5,226 nt of DNA from CAYYNP01 sp964472545. GTDB lineage: Bacteria > Planctomycetota > Planctomycetia > Pirellulales > Thermoguttaceae. A model generated the notes under the pieces. It did no database searches. It was not told the DNA's origin and saw nothing but the letters and a program-made list of their open reading frames with translations. Shown piece by piece: positions 1 to 5,226 of the stretch. The first letter of the stretch is position 1. Every line of letters starts with the position of its first letter. The stretch is from assembly GCA_964472545.1 (NCBI GenBank), contig CAYYNP010000469.1, forward strand, positions 1 through 5,226. Direction: 5' to 3'. The position numbers and the translations under genes were made by a program.

Positions 1-74
1 GGCTCGGAGCCAGTCCCCGTTTTCCACTCCCGCGAATCGACTTTGCAGTTCTCCTTCGCGCCCGCCAAAGCAGT

Positions 75-103
75 TTGACTTCCGACCGGCAGCAGCTTAT
101 CCT
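75..103 (+). promoter_or_regulatory. Possible sigma70-like promoter for the PEP-CTERM gene
   Basis: TTGACT (75-80; 5 of 6 to the -35 consensus) is followed, after a 17-nt spacer, by TATCCT (98-103; 4 of 6 to the -10 consensus). Initiation about 7 nt downstream would leave a leader of roughly 40 nt before the ATG at 149. The placement and spacing are good, but one such match in a GC-rich genome is weak evidence. Planctomycete promoters are also not well enough defined for a firm call. Confidence 0.35.
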
Positions 104-148
104 GGAACCGTTGATCGGAATCCAGAAACACCGAACAGGCAGCGAACG

Positions 149-1486
149 ATGAAGTCATCTGGGCGTCTTCTCACAGGGGCCATGCTGGCATTGTTTACCG
201 TGACGCCGTGTCTGGCAGGCACGATCTCCGGGCATGGACGGTTCGAGCGGATTGCCGGCAATCCGGCCGCGGGGTACAAGGAGCTTTACGAATGGGACCT
301 GTTTCTCTCGCCGAGCGACAATGCCGCGGTCGGCCCTTCGCGGCGCCTGGGCGCACCGCCCGGTCAGGCGCCGACCGGCGACGGCTTCTATCGGATCGAC
401 GGATTGCCGGCGGGAACGTATTCGGCCTACGTCAACCAGCCGGACTTCTTCGCGTCGCCGGTGGTCGTGCCGAAGGTCGAAGTGCCGGGCAGCGGAGACG
501 TGGAAGTACACGTCGACCTCGACGTCGACTACTCCACCTACTACCGCGACTCCGGCCAGTGGACCGACTGGCAATGGGATTGGTATCAGACCTATACGGC
601 CACCGGCACGGCGGTTCGCGGCGTGTCGTGGGTGATGGCGGGCGCCGGCCAGTACAACGGCAAGACGGCCCGGGTACGGATCCTCGAAGACAACGGCGAG
701 GCGGACGTCCGCCGCTGGCGGCGCGTGGGCGAAGCGTTCGACGGCAGCCTGGGATCCGACTCCGACGAATGGGTCCGATGGATCTCCGGCGACGTGCCGA
801 TGGTGCCCGGCAAGCGCTACGCGGTGAACATCCACATCGACGGCGGGATGGCGATCTACAAGCGGAACAAAGACGCCCAGAGCTATCGCGGCGGCCGGGC
901 GTACGACCAGAACGGCAACCCGCAGAACTTCGACATGTGCATCACCGTGTTTGCCGACCGCGGAGAGATGGTCACGCACACGTCGCGGTCGTCGGGGCCG
1001 GGCGATTTCGACGGCGGACTGGGCGGCACGCGCTGGGGTCAGAGTTTCACGGCCACCGGCGGCGGGCTGGCGGCGGTCGATCTGTTTGCGGCCAGTGGGA
1101 TGGACGACCTGGAGTTGACGTGGCGCATCCGCCGCGGCGGCCCGAGCGGACCGCAGGTTGGGCCAATGAAGACGACCCGCGGGGCCTACTTCGCCTCGAG
1201 CACGGACCTGGTCGGCGTGAGCTTCAACCCGGGCGAAGTGGCGTTGACGCCCGGCGAGACCTACTATATCGAGGCGACCCAGCCGGCCGGATTCACGCCG
1301 TACGTGATGCGGCCGGACGAGCGTTTTGCCGACGGGGCGGCCTTTCGCAACGGCTCGCCGGTGGCCGAGGACCTTTCGATGACGATCGTCGAGTATCAGG
1401 TGCCCGAGCCGTCGACGCTGATCGGGTCAGCGGGCGTGTTGCTGGGGTGGCTGGCGGCGGTGTGGCGTCGGGTGAGTCGGGGGTGA
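149..1486 (+). CDS. PEP-CTERM sorting domain protein with duplicated beta-rich module
   Basis: This is an exported 445-residue protein of unknown specific function. Residues 1-23 form a Sec signal peptide: a basic start, a hydrophobic core, and likely cleavage after CLA. Residues 25-125 look like a carboxypeptidase-regulatory or prealbumin-like beta domain, with the typical GFYRIDGLPAGTYSAYV pattern at 79-95. Two similar modules follow at about 145-268 and 296-416. Each starts with a QT/QS-x-TATG motif and has a PGKRY/PGETY motif near its end. The C-terminus is a classic PEP-CTERM tail: VPEPST (418-423), a hydrophobic stretch (424-438), then RRVSR. In known systems an exosortase recognises this tail and the protein goes to the surface or extracellular matrix; no exosortase lies in this window. 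The ATG at 149 is chosen because the signal peptide begins directly there, although no good Shine-Dalgarno precedes it. The next gene starts 28 nt downstream, suggesting co-transcription. The export and sorting call is firm; the biological role is not known. Confidence 0.9.
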   Translation: MKSSGRLLTGAMLALFTVTPCLAGTISGHGRFERIAGNPAAGYKELYEWDLFLSPSDNAAVGPSRRLGAPPGQAPTGDGFYRIDGLPAGTYSAYVNQPDFFASPVVVPKVEVPGSGDVEVHVDLDVDYSTYYRDSGQWTDWQWDWYQTYTATGTAVRGVSWVMAGAGQYNGKTARVRILEDNGEADVRRWRRVGEAFDGSLGSDSDEWVRWISGDVPMVPGKRYAVNIHIDGGMAIYKRNKDAQSYRGGRAYDQNGNPQNFDMCITVFADRGEMVTHTSRSSGPGDFDGGLGGTRWGQSFTATGGGLAAVDLFAASGMDDLELTWRIRRGGPSGPQVGPMKTTRGAYFASSTDLVGVSFNPGEVALTPGETYYIEATQPAGFTPYVMRPDERFADGAAFRNGSPVAEDLSMTIVEYQVPEPSTLIGSAGVLLGWLAAVWRRVSRG

Positions 1487-1500
1487 ACGAGAAAACAATG

Positions 1501-1508
1501 GAAGGGAG
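1501..1508 (+). promoter_or_regulatory. Ribosome binding site of the PHP-like gene
   Basis: The purine-rich GAAGGGAG lies 6 nt before the ATG at 1515. It sits inside the 28-nt gap after the upstream stop codon and supports this start, which also places the twin-arginine motif at the N-terminus. Confidence 0.6.
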
Positions 1509-1514
1509 AGTACG

Positions 1515-2408
1515 ATGACGTGTGTTAGTCGACGGCAATTCCTGGCGACCGGACTGGCTGCGGCGAGTCTGACGTATGTCCCGGCCCGTGCAGGTGAACC
1601 GGAAGCGGCAGCACTGTCCGCCGGCTCCGACGTTCCGCTGGTCGATCTGCACGCCCACCTCGACAACAGCACCGTCGAGAAGGCCGTGGAGGTTGCGAAG
1701 CGGCAAGGCGTGAAGCTGGGCATCGTCGAACACGCCGGCACGGAGTTGAACGAGTATCCGGTCGTCTTGAGCAACGACGAGGAACTGCGGCAATACCTGG
1801 CGATGCTCGATGGCCAGCCGGTCTACGGCGGCGTACAGGCCGAATGGACGGATTGGTCGAAGTGCTTTTCCCGCGAGATGCTCGCCAAGCTCGACTACAC
1901 GCTGATGGACGCGATGACCTTTGCGGGCAAAGACGGCCGTCGCGTGAAGCTCTGGTCGCGAGACGTCGAACAACGCGTGGAGATGTCCGATCGGCAGGCG
2001 TTCATGGACCGTTACGTCGACTACTACGTGGAGTTGATCGAGCGGCAGCCGATCGACGTGTTGGCCAACGTCTCTTGGCTGCCGGCAGGCATGGGCCGCG
2101 CGTACGAGACGTTTTGGACGCCCAAGCGAATCCGCCGGGTCGTCAGCGCCGCCGTGAAACATCGCGTGGCGATCGAGATCAGCTCGAACCTCAAGGGGCC
2201 CAAACCCTATTTCCTTCGCATCGCCAAGGAAGCCGGGGTGAAGTTCTCCTTCGGCTCCAACGGCCGCTATCCGAACATGGGCAAGCTCGACTACTGCCTG
2301 GTGATGGTGCGGGAGTTGGGGCTGACGAAGGCCGATATGTTCACGCCGGGTGTGGACGGGCAGAAGGCCGTGCAGCGGCGGAAGGGGGATGACGGGGTGA
2401 GGGGGTGA
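1515..2408 (+). CDS. Tat-exported PHP-domain-like hydrolase
   Basis: This 297-residue protein looks like a PHP-family (polymerase and histidinol phosphatase-like) metal-dependent hydrolase. Residues 5-10 (SRRQFL) are a twin-arginine motif, followed by a hydrophobic stretch and probable cleavage near ARA (24-26), so it should be exported folded. PHP-type motifs are DLHAHLD (44-50; D44, H46, H48), VEHAG (H73) and QAE (E110). The later PHP metal positions look altered: DVLANVSWLP (181-190) has Asn where many members have His, and FGSNGRYP (246-253) stands where a Ser-Asp-x-His motif is common. From memory, exported planctomycete PHP-like proteins show a similar DVLAN and FG-TN pattern, so this may be a family trait rather than decay. 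The substrate is unknown; the family includes phosphoesterases and other hydrolases. The last residues (about 287-297, QRRKGDDGVRG) are encoded by a G-rich low-complexity tract and may be an extension beyond the ancestral end. It is probably in an operon with the PEP-CTERM gene. Confidence 0.82.
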   Translation: MTCVSRRQFLATGLAAASLTYVPARAGEPEAAALSAGSDVPLVDLHAHLDNSTVEKAVEVAKRQGVKLGIVEHAGTELNEYPVVLSNDEELRQYLAMLDGQPVYGGVQAEWTDWSKCFSREMLAKLDYTLMDAMTFAGKDGRRVKLWSRDVEQRVEMSDRQAFMDRYVDYYVELIERQPIDVLANVSWLPAGMGRAYETFWTPKRIRRVVSAAVKHRVAIEISSNLKGPKPYFLRIAKEAGVKFSFGSNGRYPNMGKLDYCLVMVRELGLTKADMFTPGVDGQKAVQRRKGDDGVRG

Positions 2409-2412
2409 GGGG
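2384..2412 (+). repeat. G-rich tract with four G-runs across the stop codon (G-quadruplex motif)
   Basis: Four runs of at least four G (2384-2388, 2394-2397, 2401-2405, 2409-2412) are separated by loops of 5, 3 and 3 nt, which satisfies the usual G3+N1-7 quadruplex pattern on the coding strand. It contains two copies of the 8-mer GGGGTGAG (2394-2409). The TGA in the second copy is the stop codon of the PHP-like gene. The C-free, purine-dominated sequence continues to 2434. Folding is a prediction; any regulatory effect is unknown. Confidence 0.6.
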
Positions 2413-2430
2413 AAGGAAGAAGGGTGAGGA

Positions 2431-2523
2431 GTGGCTGGGGCAAAGCGCAGCGGTGCCCCAGTGATTTCCAGGTCGAGAGCGGCACCCACAACCTGGGGCA
2501 CCGCTGCGCTTTGTCCCAGCCAC
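2431..2523 (+). repeat. Long inverted repeat, 31-nt arms with one mismatch
   Basis: The left arm (2431-2461) and right arm (2493-2523) are reverse complements over 31 nt with a single mismatch, G2440 against T2514. A 31-nt spacer separates them. In + strand RNA the mismatch becomes a G-U pair, so a continuous 31-bp stem could form. It starts 22 nt after the stop of the PHP-like gene, so it could shield the 3' end or assist termination, but no U-tract follows. It looks like a MITE-like or REP-like intergenic element. No transposase or clear target-site duplication is visible. Confidence 0.85.
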
Positions 2524-2559
2524 CCACAAACTCAATTGTCACGAGGTACTAGGCGACGC

Positions 2560-2570
2560 AGGCGAAGCCT
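2560..2570 (+). repeat. Small hairpin AGGC-GAA-GCCT
   Basis: This is a 4-bp stem with a GAA loop. Alone it would not be significant; it is listed because it lies 11 nt before a 9-bp stem and may be part of the same repeat unit. Confidence 0.3.
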
Positions 2571-2581
2571 GGCAGATGTTG

Positions 2582-2607
2582 CGTTCCCAAGCCGGAGTTT
2601 GGGAACG
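2582..2607 (+). repeat. Hairpin repeat with 9-bp stem
   Basis: CGTTCCCAA (2582-2590) pairs perfectly with TTGGGAACG (2599-2607) around the 8-nt loop GCCGGAGT. Its tight loop and closeness to the hairpin at 2626 suggest a structured dispersed repeat. Confidence 0.65.
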
Positions 2608-2625
2608 AGTGGGTAACTGCCTGTC

Positions 2626-2644
2626 CGTCTCGCGGAGCGAGACG
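2626..2644 (+). repeat. Hairpin repeat with 7-bp stem
   Basis: CGTCTCG (2626-2632) pairs perfectly with CGAGACG (2638-2644) around the 5-nt loop CGGAG. It is followed by an AT-richer segment but not by a T-tract, so a simple intrinsic terminator is not supported. Confidence 0.6.
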
Positions 2645-2738
2645 ACTACTATTCTTGAAATCGGGGAATAAACGGCTGCTTCGGTGTCTCCAAGAGGTAG
2701 TAGCGGCGGCCGGTCGGCAATCGGCTCGCCGGTGACTT

Positions 2739-2755
2739 GGCCGCTCTCTGCGGCC
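2739..2755 (+). repeat. 6-bp GC hairpin in the leader of the VWA gene
   Basis: GGCCGC (2739-2744) and GCGGCC (2750-2755) form a perfect stem with the loop TCTCT. It ends 15 nt before the Shine-Dalgarno at 2771, so it would lie in the 5' leader of the VWA gene if transcription starts upstream. It could affect mRNA stability or be chance in GC-rich DNA. Confidence 0.35.
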
Positions 2756-2770
2756 TGCTTTCCCCTAACG

Positions 2771-2778
2771 AAGGAGGT
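2771..2778 (+). promoter_or_regulatory. Strong Shine-Dalgarno of the VWA lipoprotein gene
   Basis: AAGGAGGT is a near-full match to the anti-Shine-Dalgarno, 5 nt from the ATG at 2784. It is the strongest such site in the window and fixes the start of the VWA gene, where a lipoprotein-type signal begins immediately. Confidence 0.85.
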
Positions 2779-2783
2779 GTGCG

Positions 2784-4391
2784 ATGAGGGTCTATGCTGC
2801 GCTGGTGTTGTTGACGGTGTTCGCGTTGGGCTGTGGCGGCGTGGGGGCGGAAAGAAACGGGGCGCCGGGAACGACAAAAACGGCGGCGGCCTCGGCCACG
2901 TTCGCCCAGCCTGCGATGGCGAGGATGGCGCCGGAGTTGCAGGAGGACTTGCCGCCGGAGCCGGACTTCAACACCGAAGGCTACGATCGGATCTACGAGA
3001 ACCCGTTCCTCTCGGCCCGCGAGAATCCGTTGTCGACGTTTTCGATCGACGTCGATACGGCGTCGTACTCGAACGTGCGGCGATTCCTCGAGGGCGGCAC
3101 GCTGCCGCCGAAGGACGCGGTGCGAATCGAGGAACTGGTCAACTACTTCAACTACGCCTATCCGCCGCCCGACGACGGCCGGCCGTTTGCCGCCCGAGTG
3201 GAAGTGGCGGCGTGTCCCTGGAACGCGGAACACCGGCTGGCTCGGATCGCCATCAAAGGCCGTGAGATTCCGCAGGCCGAACGCCCCGCGGCCAATCTGG
3301 TCTTCTTGTTGGACGTCTCCGGTTCGATGGGCGACCAAAACAAGCTGCCCTTGTTGAAACGGGCGATGCGGATGCTCGTCGAGCAACTCGACCCGCGCGA
3401 CCGCGTGGCGATCACGGCCTATGCCGGCAGCGCCGGGCTGGTGCTGCCGCCGACGTCTTGCGACGAAAAGGCAATCATCGTCGAGGCGATCGGCGGGCTT
3501 CAGGCAGGCGGCTCGACGGCCGGCGGAGCAGGCATCCAGCTCGCCTACGAACTGGCCGAACGGGACTTCGATCCCGGGCGAATCAACAGGGTGATCCTCT
3601 GCACCGACGGCGACTTCAACGTCGGCATCAGCGACGCCGGCTCGTTGACCCGGCTGATCGAGGAAAAGGCCCGGGGCGGCGTCTATCTGACCGTGCTCGG
3701 TTTCGGGACGGGCAACTACAAAGACTCCAGGATGGAACAACTCGCCGATCACGGCAACGGCAACTACGGCTACATCGATACGCTCAACGAAGCCCGCAAG
3801 CTGTTGGTCGAACAACTCGGCGGCACGTTGGTGACCATCGCCAAGGACGTGAAGATCCAGGTCGACTTCAATCCGGCCCACGTTGGGGCCTATCGGCTGA
3901 TCGGCTATGAGAACCGGATGCTCAAGGCCGAAGATTTCCGCGACGACACCAAAGACGCCGGTGAGATCGGGGCCGGCCACACGGTCACGGCGTTCTACGA
4001 GTTGGTGCCTCCCGGCCAAGAAGCCACCGTGGCCGGCAAGGTCGAGCCGTCGAAGTATCAGCAGCCCGGCGCGCTTAGCCCGGACGCCGGCGGCGAGGAG
4101 ATTCTCACCGTACGGCTGGCGTACAAGCTGCCGGACGAAGACAAGTCGACCGAGGTTTCTTTCCCCGTAACCGAGTCGGATAACTTCACTGCCGAGCCGT
4201 CTGAGGAGTTCCAGTTCGCCTCGGCCGTGGCCTGTTTCGGGATGCTGTTGCGCGACAGCGAGCATAGAGGCCAAGCGACCTTCGAGATGGCACTCGAATT
4301 GGCCAACGCGGGCAAAGGCCCGGATGCTTTCGGTTATCGGGCCGAGTTCGTGCAACTGGCCGGGCTGGCGAGCGCGTTGCCGCGGGAGTAG
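2784..4391 (+). CDS. YfbK-family VWA-domain lipoprotein
   Basis: This is a 535-residue homologue of the E. coli YfbK family (which is about 575 residues). Residues 1-16 form a hydrophobic signal ending in FALG-C17, so it is probably a lipoprotein, although Ala at -3 and Leu at -2 depart from the strict lipobox. After a low-complexity linker, residues about 68-165 match the N-terminal domain typical of this family (YENPFLSARENPLSTFSIDVDTASYSNVRRF at 71-101, given as a position range rather than a single key motif: key residues are F86-S87-I88-D89 and D91). The VWA domain spans about 170-345 with an intact MIDAS metal site: D177-x-S179-x-S181, T245 and D275. Residues about 355-533 match the DUF3520/YfbK C-terminal domain. 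VWA domains bind protein partners through a metal ion, so a binding or scaffold role at the envelope is likely; the partner is unknown. It is flanked on both sides by repeat-rich intergenic DNA and appears to be a single-gene unit. The family call is firm; the cellular role is not. Confidence 0.93.
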   Translation: MRVYAALVLLTVFALGCGGVGAERNGAPGTTKTAAASATFAQPAMARMAPELQEDLPPEPDFNTEGYDRIYENPFLSARENPLSTFSIDVDTASYSNVRRFLEGGTLPPKDAVRIEELVNYFNYAYPPPDDGRPFAARVEVAACPWNAEHRLARIAIKGREIPQAERPAANLVFLLDVSGSMGDQNKLPLLKRAMRMLVEQLDPRDRVAITAYAGSAGLVLPPTSCDEKAIIVEAIGGLQAGGSTAGGAGIQLAYELAERDFDPGRINRVILCTDGDFNVGISDAGSLTRLIEEKARGGVYLTVLGFGTGNYKDSRMEQLADHGNGNYGYIDTLNEARKLLVEQLGGTLVTIAKDVKIQVDFNPAHVGAYRLIGYENRMLKAEDFRDDTKDAGEIGAGHTVTAFYELVPPGQEATVAGKVEPSKYQQPGALSPDAGGEEILTVRLAYKLPDEDKSTEVSFPVTESDNFTAEPSEEFQFASAVACFGMLLRDSEHRGQATFEMALELANAGKGPDAFGYRAEFVQLAGLASALPRE

Positions 4392-4403
4392 GGATTGTCG
4401 GCA

Positions 4404-4425
4404 GGCGCACCGGGGCAAGTGTGCC
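4404..4425 (+). terminator. Weak hairpin after the VWA gene, possible terminator
   Basis: GGCGCAC (4404-4410) pairs with GTGTGCC (4419-4425), with one G-U pair and an 8-nt loop, 12 nt after the VWA stop codon. No T-tract follows, so intrinsic termination is doubtful. The larger repeat at 4444 could serve the same purpose. Confidence 0.25.
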
Positions 4426-4443
4426 GCTGCTTCACGGAACACG

Positions 4444-4520
4444 GGTGCCGTGCCCACGCTTGCGTGGGCATGCCCGATTGTAGGCAGCCAACATGCCCAC
4501 GCAAGCGTGGGCATGGCACC
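4444..4520 (+). repeat. Nested palindromic inverted repeat, 29-nt arms
   Basis: The left arm (4444-4472) and right arm (4492-4520) are reverse complements over 29 nt with one mismatch, G4450 against T4514, which is a G-U pair in + strand RNA. The spacer is 19 nt. Each arm is itself a palindrome: 4451-4470 has 9-bp half-sites around TT, and 4492-4515 has 11-bp half-sites around AA. The element can therefore fold as one long stem or as two separate hairpins. It lies 53 nt after the VWA stop codon. I recall similar TGCCCACGC...GCGTGGGCA sequences as common in planctomycete intergenic DNA, but cannot verify that here. No transposase is present. Confidence 0.85.
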
Positions 4521-4565
4521 GAGTTTCTGAATTCTTGCGAATCCAGCTACGGCTCGTCCGGATGG

Positions 4566-4594
4566 TTGCTTCGGGTTTCGCCGCGTGATACGAT
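4566..4594 (+). promoter_or_regulatory. Possible extended -10 promoter for the terminal gene
   Basis: TTGCTT (4566-4571), a 17-nt spacer and TACGAT (4589-4594; 4 of 6 to the -10 consensus) are preceded by TGA at 4586-4588, which fits the extended -10 TGn motif. The leader to the GTG at 4647 would be about 45 nt. The -35 element is weak, so this is only a candidate. Confidence 0.35.
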
Positions 4595-4634
4595 CCAATG
4601 GGATTCGAAGCGTGGGGAGCCCCGATTCCGGGAG

Positions 4635-4640
4635 GGAGGT
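4635..4640 (+). promoter_or_regulatory. Shine-Dalgarno that supports the GTG start at 4647
   Basis: GGAGGT lies 6 nt before GTG at 4647. The in-frame ATG at 4662 has only a weak GCAGG at similar spacing, so the GTG is preferred. Confidence 0.6.
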
Positions 4641-4646
4641 CGGAAG

Positions 4647-5226
4647 GTGAGCAGGTTGCTGATGAACCGCCCGTTGGGCTGTCTCGTGTTGGCCGCGGCG
4701 TGGCTGGCGGCTGCGTCGGCCTCCGGGGAACCTCCGGGGTGGAACTCTCCCAATCGATATCGCCTGCTCTTGGCGATCGATCATTGCGGCGTCGACCGGT
4801 CGAATGCCCCGGCGTCGGTCGAGATCGACTTTTCCGCCTTGCTGGCCGCCGGGGACGTTTCCGGCAGGTCCAGCGAGTACACGATCGAGTTGATCGCCTA
4901 CGACCGAGCCGGCGTGCCCAAGACGTACGACGACTCGCGCAAGGGCTACGAGCGCTATCTGCTGCCGTGGCGGATCGAGAAGTTCTACGGCATCAACAAG
5001 GCCACGTTGCGATTCGTCGCGCCGGACGAGACTAGCACTACCGTAGCGGTCTACTTCGACACGCTCGAATCGAGACACGGCGAGCCGCGGCGATATCGCG
5101 GGCTCGTCGGCGACGGCGACTTCTTCCGACAGCCCTATCGGCGGCGCGAGATCGGGGCCTGCCATTTCGATTGCCTGGGCGACCTCGACGGCGAAGGCGA
5201 CCTAGACCTGCTGCGTGGTGGCGTTC
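4647..5226 (+). CDS. Exported protein with N-terminal part of a VCBS/FG-GAP repeat (truncated by window end)
   Basis: The reading frame is open from GTG 4647 to the window edge (193 codons), so the C-terminus is missing. Residues 1-25 form a signal peptide: R3 and R8, a hydrophobic core (10-23) and likely cleavage after ASA (23-25). Residues about 37-140 look like beta-rich sequence with no family I recognise. The final residues contain FDCLGDLDGEGDLDLLRGG (174-192). This resembles the calcium-binding loop of VCBS/FG-GAP repeats, with acidic positions D179, D181, D185 and D187. Such repeats build beta-propellers in secreted or surface proteins, so more copies are expected beyond the edge. An alternative start is ATG 4662, which shortens the signal peptide by five residues but keeps its hydrophobic core. 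The gene appears to be transcribed separately from the VWA gene because 255 nt with a strong inverted repeat lie between them. Export is well supported; the VCBS call rests on one motif. Confidence 0.78.
   Translation, partial: MSRLLMNRPLGCLVLAAAWLAAASASGEPPGWNSPNRYRLLLAIDHCGVDRSNAPASVEIDFSALLAAGDVSGRSSEYTIELIAYDRAGVPKTYDDSRKGYERYLLPWRIEKFYGINKATLRFVAPDETSTTVAVYFDTLESRHGEPRRYRGLVGDGDFFRQPYRRREIGACHFDCLGDLDGEGDLDLLRGGV

Larger units (their letters stand above)
2409..2783 (+). repeat. 375-nt intergenic mosaic of inverted repeats
   Basis: This gap holds no credible gene. In order it contains the end of the G/A-rich tract (to 2434), a long inverted repeat (2431-2523), a small hairpin (2560-2570), a 9-bp stem (2582-2607), a 7-bp stem (2626-2644), a short AT-richer segment (about 2643-2672), a 6-bp GC hairpin (2739-2755) and a strong ribosome binding site (2771-2778). 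No convincing -35/-10 pair is visible: TTGAAA at 2655-2660 lacks a partner at normal spacing. The density of distinct hairpins suggests nested or adjacent insertions of short dispersed repeats, which is an inference. Confidence 0.7.

Noticed and set aside
1..23. GGCT-CGG-AGCC hairpin followed by a short T-run as a terminator of an upstream gene
   Set aside because: The stem is only 4 bp, the T-run is short (TTTT at 20-23) and separated from the stem, and the upstream gene is outside the window.
155..979. Open frame on the - strand inside the PEP-CTERM gene
   Set aside because: It is codon-aligned antisense to a well supported gene, with a composition rich in Arg, Val and His and no recognisable motif.
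208..1518. Long + strand frame overlapping the PEP-CTERM gene
   Set aside because: The product is extremely rich in Arg and Gly, typical of a shifted frame in GC-rich DNA. The overlapping frame has a signal peptide and a PEP-CTERM tail.
1293..2501. Open frame on the - strand across the end of the PEP-CTERM gene and the PHP-like gene
   Set aside because: It is codon-aligned antisense to the PHP-like gene and runs through repeat DNA; there is no signal or domain in the product.
2431..2616. Short + strand frame of 61 codons in the intergenic repeats
   Set aside because: It is built from the long inverted repeat and hairpin DNA, and shows no ribosome binding site or domain.
2431..4520. CRISPR array or tandem repeat array
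   Set aside because: The two long inverted repeats differ in sequence and are about 2 kb apart; no regularly spaced direct repeats occur.
4324..4530. Short + strand frame of 68 codons across the VWA gene end and the palindromic repeat
   Set aside because: Its second half is a translation of the inverted repeat, and the first half overlaps the VWA gene in another frame.
4598..5035. + strand frame of 145 codons starting at ATG 4598
   Set aside because: It overlaps the terminal gene in another frame and is Arg/Gly-rich. The chosen frame has a Shine-Dalgarno, a signal peptide and a VCBS-type motif.
2649..5165. Very long open frame on the - strand (838 codons) across the VWA gene, the following gap and the terminal gene
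   Set aside because: Its codons lie exactly opposite the sense codons of both + strand genes, so it stays open whenever those genes avoid TTA, CTA and TCA, which are rare in GC-rich coding DNA. The + strand genes have signal peptides, ribosome binding sites and recognisable domains; the antisense product has none.

Overview
The window reads as a GC-rich stretch of bacterial chromosome, most likely from a planctomycete (Planctomycetota, possibly Pirellulales). The inference rests on four things: a PEP-CTERM sorting tail on an exported protein, a Tat-exported PHP-type protein, a YfbK-like von Willebrand lipoprotein, and an exported protein that begins a VCBS/FG-GAP repeat. The intergenic DNA is also packed with GC-rich inverted repeats. 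No rRNA or marker protein is present, so the taxonomic call is an inference.

Layout: all four supported genes are on the + strand. Bases 1-148 are non-coding and hold a possible sigma70-like promoter. A PEP-CTERM protein (149-1486) is followed after 28 nt by a Tat-signal PHP-like hydrolase (1515-2408), probably as a two-gene operon. A G-rich tract overlaps the end of the second gene. A 375-nt intergenic mosaic of hairpins (2409-2783) follows. Next is a VWA-domain lipoprotein with a very strong ribosome binding site (2784-4391). A second intergenic region (4392-4646) carries a nested palindromic repeat and a possible extended -10 promoter. The last gene, starting at a GTG at 4647, runs off the window edge.

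Functionally, all four products carry export signals: two Sec signal peptides (one with a C-terminal sorting tail), one Tat signal and one lipoprotein-like signal. This is therefore a cell-envelope or extracytoplasmic neighbourhood, but nothing in the window shows that the four proteins form one pathway. I do not see a clear new biological system. The most distinctive material is the intergenic repeat DNA: two long, near-perfect inverted repeats whose single mismatches both become G-U pairs in + strand RNA, several short hairpins, and a G-quadruplex-type tract across a stop codon. The PHP-like protein's altered metal-site positions and the internal duplication in the PEP-CTERM protein also deserve a second look.
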